A stretch of 41,532 bases of DNA from Candidatus Methanoperedens nitratireducens (GTDB taxonomy: Archaea; Halobacteriota; Methanosarcinia; Methanosarcinales; Methanoperedenaceae): NCBI RefSeq assembly GCF_000685155.1, contig NZ_JMIY01000005.1:177148-218679 (forward strand), written 5' to 3'. The translations under genes were made by a program, and so were the position numbers. Shown here piece by piece: positions 36,323-41,532 of this stretch. Within the stretch, counting starts at the first letter, position 1. Every line of letters begins with the position of its first letter. The notes under the pieces were generated by a model that saw only the letters and a list, made by a program, of their open reading frames with translations, was not told where the DNA came from and made no database searches.

Positions 36323-39094
36323 TCATCTCCTTTTATTACCTAATATATTTCTGAGGAATGTATGCAGTATGCCGCCATTTCTATAAAATTCCACTTCAAT
36401 CGGCGCGTCCAGTCTTGCTATGACATTAAAAATCTCTTCTTTTCCATTTTCACCTTTTGCAACCACGCGCAGCTCTCCCCCAGGCTCTATGTTACTTGTA
36501 CCCAGGATATTTAGTACCTCATCTCCATTAATGCCCAGCGTATCTGCTTTCTCCCCTTTCATGAACTGCAGCGGCAGAACGCCCATTCCTACAAGGTTGC
36601 TCCTGTGGATACGCTCAAACGATTCAGCTATTACCGCGCTGACCCCAAGAAGACATGTACCCTTGGCAGCCCAATCGCGGGAACTCCCTGTGCCGTATTC
36701 CTTTCCCGCAATGATAGCAAGAGGAATACCATTCTTTTTGTAAAGCATTGCTGCATCGTAAATGGTCATCTCTTTTCCACCAGGGAAATAACGTGTCCAG
36801 CCTCCTTCTTTATCAGGAACCAGTTTGTTTCGAAGATTTATATTTGCGAATGTTCCCCGCATCATGACCTCATGATTCCCCCTTCTTGATCCATAGGAAT
36901 TGAAATCCAGATGAGCTACTCCTTGGGATATCAGATACTGGCCTGCAAGACTGTCTTGAGAAAATTCCCCAGCTGGAGAAATGTGGTCCGTTGTGATGCT
37001 ATCTCCCAGGTATACAAGTATCCTGAGATCCCTCAAGTCGCCCTTTTCAGGAGGCTTTATCGGGAAATCCCTGAAGAAAGGAGGTTCCTGAATATAGGTC
37101 GATTCGTTGTCCCATTTATAGAGTTCGCCTGAAGGGACTTTGAGATTCTCCCATAGCTCTGTACCGCTGGATACAACTGAATACTGTTTTTCAAACAACC
37201 GGGGGCTGATAGTATTTTTTATAACCTGCTGGATTTCCTCATGCCCGGGCCAGATATCTTTTAAATATACAGGTTTGCTATTAGGGTCGTATCCGATAGG
37301 TTCCGTTTTAAGATCAATATCTACCGTACCCGATATTGCATACGCTACAACTAACGGAGGTGAAGCAAGGTAATTTGCTTTGACGATCGGGTTAATCCTG
37401 CCCTCAAAATTGCGGTTTCCACTTAAGACCGCAGTGACTATCAGATTATTCTCTTTCATCGCCTTAGCAACATTTTCCGGAATTGGGCCGCTATTGCCTA
37501 TGCAGGTCGTGCATCCGTATCCCACGAGGTGGAATCCCAGAGCTTCAAGATAGGGCATGAGACCTGAGTTCACAAGATATTCGCTGACAACACGCGAACC
37601 CGGGGCAAGGCTCGTTTTAACATAAGGTTTGACCTTGAGTCCGCGCTCTACAGCGTTTCTTGCCAGAAGACCCGCCCCTATCATAACAGACGGGTTTGAA
37701 GTGTTGGTGCATGAGGTTATGGCTGCTATTACTATCGAACCGCTTTTTACCGGAACTTTCATCTCATATTTTGCGGCAGGCTCTTCCCCGCCAGTATGTT
37801 TATGCTCGACCCTGAAGCTTCCGCCCTCTCCCAGCCAGCGGTGATATTCATGATCCGCTTCCACTTTAGTTTTTTCCCGGAGAAATGTCTCCTCCATGGC
37901 ATTATGGAAACTTGCTTCCATTTCATCAAGAGGTATGCGATCCTGAGGTCGTTTCGGTCCTGCGAGGCTTGGTTCAACGGTGCTCATGTCAAGTTCCAAT
38001 GTCTCGCTGAACAGGGGTTCGGGACTTTCATCGGTGCGGAAAAGACCCTGCTCCATTGCATATAATTTAACCAGATCAACGTGTTCCCTTTTTCTTCCCG
38101 TCATCAGGAGATATTTCAATGTTTCATCATCGATGGGAAAGAACCCCACAGTAGCACCGTATTCAGGAGCCATATTGGATATAGTAGCCCGGTCGGGCAG
38201 GCTCAATGTGCTCAAACCCTGTCCATAGAATTCGACGAATTTGCCCACAACGTTATGTTTCCTTAACATCTGGGTAATGGTAAGAACGAGATCGGTGGCT
38301 GTTACTCCCTCCTTCAATTCACCGTAAAGCTTGAATCCCACAACCTCGGGAACCGGCATGTGATACGGCTGGCCGAGCATAACCGCTTCTGCTTCTATCC
38401 CTCCAACACCCCATCCCAGCACTCCCAAGCTATTTATCATCGTGGTATGAGAATCCATCCCGACAAGGGTATCTGGAAAGGCGATAAGTTCACTGTTCAC
38501 TTTTTTGACATGGACTACCGATGCAAGATACTCAAGATTTATCTGATGGACTATTCCTCTCCCCGGCGGAATAACGCGAAAGTTATCAAAAGCCTTTTGA
38601 CCCCATCGAAGAACAGCATACCTCTCGCGGTTTCGTTCAAATTCTTTTTTCTCATTATAAGCTCTGGCGTATGAGGTGCCGTAATAATCTACCTGTATGG
38701 AATGGTCAATAACCAGGTCTGCGGGTATAACAGGATTAATCCTTGCCGGGTCGCCTCCCAGCCTCTCTACAGCCGACCTCATGGCAGCCAGGTCGACCAC
38801 TGCAGGAACTCCAGTGAAATCCTGCAGAAGCACCCTTGCTGGAATAAAAGGTATCTCGCGCTCAACTCTATTTTTTGGATCCCATCTGGCTAAGGATTCA
38901 ACATCCTCTTCGGTAACAATTCGCTCATCCACATGCCGGAGGAGAGCTTCAAGCAATATCTTGATAGAGTATGGAAAACGGGAGATGTTCCCTAAGCCTA
39001 TCTCCTCAAGTCTGCTGAGGCGGTAGAGGGTAATACGACTCCTATCAGTACCAATAAAATCTTTAGACCCGAATGGATTCATGTATGCACTCAT
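36323..39094 (-). CDS. acnA: Aconitate hydratase (AcnA/IRP1 type)
   Basis: A 923-residue enzyme interconverting citrate and isocitrate. The cluster Cys are in [10 protein letters not shown] and [39 protein letters not shown] and the C-terminal swivel domain with [13 protein letters not shown] are full-length and intact. This is the bacterial/eukaryotic cytosolic type, not the shorter archaeal AcnX or split forms. The ATG at 39094 overlaps the clpP stop. ATG 39082 (MNPFGSK) is an alternative that matches the usual family start. Confidence 0.95.
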   Translation of the reverse strand: MSAYMNPFGSKDFIGTDRSRITLYRLSRLEEIGLGNISRFPYSIKILLEALLRHVDERIVTEEDVESLARWDPKNRVEREIPFIPARVLLQDFTGVPAVVDLAAMRSAVERLGGDPARINPVIPADLVIDHSIQVDYYGTSYARAYNEKKEFERNRERYAVLRWGQKAFDNFRVIPPGRGIVHQINLEYLASVVHVKKVNSELIAFPDTLVGMDSHTTMINSLGVLGWGVGGIEAEAVMLGQPYHMPVPEVVGFKLYGELKEGVTATDLVLTITQMLRKHNVVGKFVEFYGQGLSTLSLPDRATISNMAPEYGATVGFFPIDDETLKYLLMTGRKREHVDLVKLYAMEQGLFRTDESPEPLFSETLELDMSTVEPSLAGPKRPQDRIPLDEMEASFHNAMEETFLREKTKVEADHEYHRWLGEGGSFRVEHKHTGGEEPAAKYEMKVPVKSGSIVIAAITSCTNTSNPSVMIGAGLLARNAVERGLKVKPYVKTSLAPGSRVVSEYLVNSGLMPYLEALGFHLVGYGCTTCIGNSGPIPENVAKAMKENNLIVTAVLSGNRNFEGRINPIVKANYLASPPLVVAYAISGTVDIDLKTEPIGYDPNSKPVYLKDIWPGHEEIQQVIKNTISPRLFEKQYSVVSSGTELWENLKVPSGELYKWDNESTYIQEPPFFRDFPIKPPEKGDLRDLRILVYLGDSITTDHISPAGEFSQDSLAGQYLISQGVAHLDFNSYGSRRGNHEVMMRGTFANINLRNKLVPDKEGGWTRYFPGGKEMTIYDAAMLYKKNGIPLAIIAGKEYGTGSSRDWAAKGTCLLGVSAVIAESFERIHRSNLVGMGVLPLQFMKGEKADTLGINGDEVLNILGTSNIEPGGELRVVAKGENGKEEIFNVIARLDAPIEVEFYRNGGILHTFLRNILGNKRR

Positions 39095-39708
39095 ATCCTT
39101 TTATTCGCTTTTACTACTCCTTCTCCAGCCCTCATTATTCCATCTATCAAACCGTACTCCACTGCTTCCTCTGCGGTCAGGAAGAAGTCCCTGTCCGTAT
39201 CTTTCTCAATGACCTCCATGGGCTGCCCCGTGTGATGGACTAAGATTTCGTTGAGATGTTCTTTGACCCTTGCCATCTCTTTTGCCTGGATAGCGATATC
39301 CGATGCCTGTCCCTGTGCGCCGCCAAGGGGCTGGTGTATCATCACCCGTGCGTTAGGATATGCCATCCTTTTTCCCTTGGTACCTGCTGCCAGTAAAACC
39401 GCAGCCATCGAGGCGGCCTGCCCAAGGCAGATGGTTTCGATACTGCATTTTATGCACTGCATGGTGTCGTATATAGCAAGACCAGCGGTAACCAGTCCTC
39501 CAGGGCTGTTTATGCAAATACGAATGTTACCTTCGAAGTCTTTTGCCTCTAAATAAAGAAGCTGGGCGATGATACTTTCTGCTGTATCCTCATTGATTTC
39601 ACCTGTGAGAAATATTATCTGGTCATCCAGCAGGCGAGAATAAATATCCAGCGTATGCGGACCATGTGGGGTTTGCTCAGATACATAGAGCATCTTTGGT
39701 GTTGCCAT
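39091..39708 (-). CDS. clpP: ATP-dependent Clp protease proteolytic subunit
   Basis: A 205-residue serine protease subunit. The catalytic triad is Ser100 ([11 protein letters not shown]), His125 ([10 protein letters not shown]) and Asp174 ([20 protein letters not shown]), with the same spacing as E. coli ClpP. The protein would form the 14-mer chamber fed by ClpX or ClpA. Most archaea lack ClpP and use the proteasome, so this is probably acquired from bacteria. No Clp ATPase is encoded in the window. It heads the run clpP-acnA-SSADH-TPP enzyme, overlapping acnA by four bases. Confidence 0.93.
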   Translation of the reverse strand: MATPKMLYVSEQTPHGPHTLDIYSRLLDDQIIFLTGEINEDTAESIIAQLLYLEAKDFEGNIRICINSPGGLVTAGLAIYDTMQCIKCSIETICLGQAASMAAVLLAAGTKGKRMAYPNARVMIHQPLGGAQGQASDIAIQAKEMARVKEHLNEILVHHTGQPMEVIEKDTDRDFFLTAEEAVEYGLIDGIMRAGEGVVKANKRI

Positions 39709-39777
39709 TGTTTTTCATCCTTTTTATTCAAATCGTTATGTTTTATATTGGATTAAATTATCGCTCTAGCAGCTTAT

Positions 39778-40998
39778 TCAGATGATTAACTCTTCCTTTT
39801 CAACCTCTCTATCACGCAATGAAAGTTTGGATACCTTGAACTTTACTCCATCTGCAAGAATCGCTTCCTCATGACCCTGCAATCTTGCAGCTGCAATTCG
39901 ACCTATGGCATCGGCTTTCATTATACCGCTTCCTGAAGTTCCACCGACCCATGTAAGGTTAGCCACTGACTCGATAACCGGGGTCATGTCTGGCCAGTGA
40001 TAATCATAATATCCTGCCCATTTGAGGGATAACTTGTAATTCTTAAGCTCTGGGAAATAATGGTTTAAAACAGGCTCGATTGCGCTATGAAAATAAAGTG
40101 GATCAGGTTCAGGATCGGACATCAAGTATGGTTGACCCAGATCGTCGGCGCAGCCCACAATAAGAATATTTTTATCCAGTATGGGCTTTATGTAAACCCC
40201 TCCTGCTGGAAGGATGACAGCAGGTTTTTTTGTTGAATTATGATTCATTAAGAGTTGGGCTGGGTCTTTTATGGTAAGGCCGAAAAGCTGCCGCTTTTTG
40301 GGAAGTATGCCTGAAACAATACCAATGGGAGCGAGTAGATCATGGATCCATGCTCCAGTTGCTATGACGAACTGTGTTCCATGGTAGGTATTGCTTTCTT
40401 GGTCCACAATCCCGCTGACCTTAACTTCGTCCCAGGGGGCATAGCGGCTGTTCTGTCCAGTCAAAATAAAGGACTTGATGTCTGTATCGAAACTGACATC
40501 TCCGCCTATGGATTTAAACTCAGAGGCATAGTGCTGGGCAAGCGCCATTCCAGAGATTGAACCGCACAGATGACAATAAATCCCAGCATATACATCAGGG
40601 AAAGGAGCTTTTGCTTTATGGTTTAGCCTGAGAATGTCTGATATTGCTGCCCTGTCCAGAACTTCAAATTTATCCTTTATCGGGTCAAGCTGCTGGATAC
40701 CATTTTGAGAGTCAGCCCATTGTTCTTCCGAAAAAAGCCAGAGATAACCTATGGGATCGAGCTGGACTTTATCCCCCAGCTCAAGATAATACCTGATCGA
40801 ACTGCCTGCCAGCACTCGACTGGTGTGGGACGAAAAAAAGTTCCGGTAAAGTGCTGCACTCCTTGCTGTATTACCCGCACCTGCACTGTGATTTTTGTCA
40901 AGGAGAAGTATCTTACTATCCTGCAGTGCACTTTTCAAGTAATAAGCAATGGAGCTTCCTATGACTCCTGCACCAACAATGATGTAGTCAAAGTTCAT
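39778..40998 (-). CDS. FAD-dependent oxidoreductase of the DAO family
   Basis: About 406 residues. The N-terminal FAD motif is IIVGAGVIGSSIAYYL. The segment GNTARSAALYRNFFSS follows, and the C-terminal part has WVGGTSGSGIMKADAIGRIAA, both typical of the glycine/sarcosine/D-amino-acid oxidase-like superfamily. The substrate is not evident. The longer frame begins at TTG 41016. The ATG at 40998 starts right before the FAD motif and is preferred. It ends 69 bases before the clpP start on the same strand, so it could share an operon. Confidence 0.78.
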   Translation of the reverse strand: MNFDYIIVGAGVIGSSIAYYLKSALQDSKILLLDKNHSAGAGNTARSAALYRNFFSSHTSRVLAGSSIRYYLELGDKVQLDPIGYLWLFSEEQWADSQNGIQQLDPIKDKFEVLDRAAISDILRLNHKAKAPFPDVYAGIYCHLCGSISGMALAQHYASEFKSIGGDVSFDTDIKSFILTGQNSRYAPWDEVKVSGIVDQESNTYHGTQFVIATGAWIHDLLAPIGIVSGILPKKRQLFGLTIKDPAQLLMNHNSTKKPAVILPAGGVYIKPILDKNILIVGCADDLGQPYLMSDPEPDPLYFHSAIEPVLNHYFPELKNYKLSLKWAGYYDYHWPDMTPVIESVANLTWVGGTSGSGIMKADAIGRIAAARLQGHEEAILADGVKFKVSKLSLRDREVEKEELII

Positions 40999-41160
40999 AA
41001 TATATGATGTATCCAATGTTTTTTGATTCTAGCATAATTTCAACTCCCAGTTCCATATTTGTTGAGACAACATATAAATTATTCTATTATTGCAAGGAGA
41101 ACAAAGATGGACAATATATATATACTCTTTTACTCCTAATGCTTGAACAGGGGAAATAAT

Positions 41161-41310
41161 ATGGCAAAATTCCGATGCACCGTATGCAATTATATCTATG
41201 ATGAAGGAAAAAAATTCAGCGAATTACCACCAAATTGGGTCTGTCCCATTTGTAGCGCACCTAAATCCGTTCTACAGAATCTCATTTCTCCCGCCAGAGT
41301 GCGATTTTAA
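41161..41310 (+). CDS. Rubredoxin-like protein
   Basis: A 49-residue protein, starting [14 protein letters not shown], with [13 protein letters not shown] in the second half. C6-x2-C9 and C28-x2-C31 make a rubredoxin iron site. Gly after the last Cys is replaced by Ser, and the C-terminus ([10 protein letters not shown]) is unlike typical rubredoxins. A GGGGAA sequence lies a few bases before the ATG, and a TATATATATA stretch at 41114-41123 could be its TATA box. A DAO-type flavoprotein gene diverges from it. Confidence 0.82.
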   Translation: MAKFRCTVCNYIYDEGKKFSELPPNWVCPICSAPKSVLQNLISPARVRF

Positions 41311-41332
41311 TTAAACAATCACTCTTCTCTGC

Positions 41333-41434
41333 TTATTTTGACTTTTTGTGTTCTTTCTTCGCATGCTCCATTAGCTCTGATTCAGATTTAAATGTAGCAC
41401 CACACATATTACACTTGTATTGCTTTTCAGCCAT
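41333..41434 (-). CDS. 33-residue single C2H2 zinc-finger protein, paralogue
   Basis: The frame encodes MAEKQYKCNMCGATFKSESE and ends in KKSK. C8-x2-C11-x12-H24-x4-H29 is canonical. About 24 of 33 residues match the protein at 25945-26046, including YKC-x-MCGATF. GGAAGTGA precedes the ATG. It is convergent with the second rubredoxin gene. The role is unknown. Repeated neighbourhood with rubredoxins suggests a linked function or co-duplication. Confidence 0.72.
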   Translation of the reverse strand: MAEKQYKCNMCGATFKSESELMEHAKKEHKKSK

Positions 41435-41475
41435 ATTCTCTGTCACTTCCCTTTGGCAGTAGTCACTTGCATTAA

Positions 41476-41532
41476 GAGCCTATCCGAAAAGTAGAAGAAT
41501 TACAATGTAGGGTAATGTGGGGTAATGACAAC
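41476..41532. mobile_element. Possible insertion-sequence end at the right edge
   Basis: The sequence gagcctatccgaaaagt at 41476-41492 resembles terminal inverted repeats of some IS4/IS5-type elements. It is followed at 41509-41526 by two near-tandem copies of gggtaatg. The window stops before any transposase could be seen, so this is a weak call. Confidence 0.2.

Noticed and set aside
41107-41139. Nine-codon leader frame before the second rubredoxin, with AAGGAG upstream
   Set aside because: It overlaps the likely TATA box (TATATATATA) and is too short to support as a peptide.

Overview
The window looks archaeal and most like a Methanosarcinia-class, Methanoperedens/ANME-2d-type genome. The archaeal markers are ribosomal protein S6e, an archaeal NMN adenylyltransferase, a NOG1-type GTPase, FtsZ, TATA-box promoters with leaderless starts, and AhbC of the siroheme-dependent heme pathway. 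A bona fide F420-dependent Mer and an FrhB-type F420 protein, together with DUF2111 and DUF2769 proteins, point to methanogen or methanotroph relatives. No mcr gene is present, so the lineage is an inference.

Layout. 1-4 kb is an AT-rich accessory segment: a partial gene at the edge, an antitoxin with a truncated toxin, repeat-rich non-coding DNA, two small hypothetical genes and a seven-helix membrane protein. 4-15.5 kb is core: NOG1-HesB-like-AhbC, FtsZ, DUF2111-RimI, a split RLAN/ATP-grasp pair, tRNA-Val, HisA, the tight mer-frhB-nadM operon, and a divergent MBL-hydrolase / HTH-CBS regulator pair with palindromic operators. 15.5-20 kb holds a structured-looking non-coding stretch, ilvD, a Cys/Met-rich envelope pair, a deleted GxxExxY gene between inverted repeats, S6e and a secreted protein. 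20-29 kb is a redox and acyl-CoA block: YyaL-like protein, crotonase, PhaC-like hydrolase, rubredoxin, a lipoamide-dehydrogenase-type flavoprotein, a C2H2 mini-protein, two iron-sulfur flavoproteins and an anchored thioredoxin.

29.3-39.7 kb is the most striking region. sdhA-sdhB-DUF2769-citrate synthase on the + strand converges on clpP-aconitase-succinic semialdehyde dehydrogenase-TPP enzyme on the - strand. The TPP enzyme would normally be called acetolactate synthase, but its pairing with SSADH and its sequence pattern resemble the cyanobacterial 2-oxoglutarate decarboxylase/SSADH bypass. Together these genes could run citrate to isocitrate, and 2-oxoglutarate via succinic semialdehyde to succinate and fumarate, without 2-oxoglutarate dehydrogenase. 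Isocitrate dehydrogenase is not in the window. The right edge carries a DAO-type flavoprotein, a second rubredoxin and a second C2H2 mini-protein.
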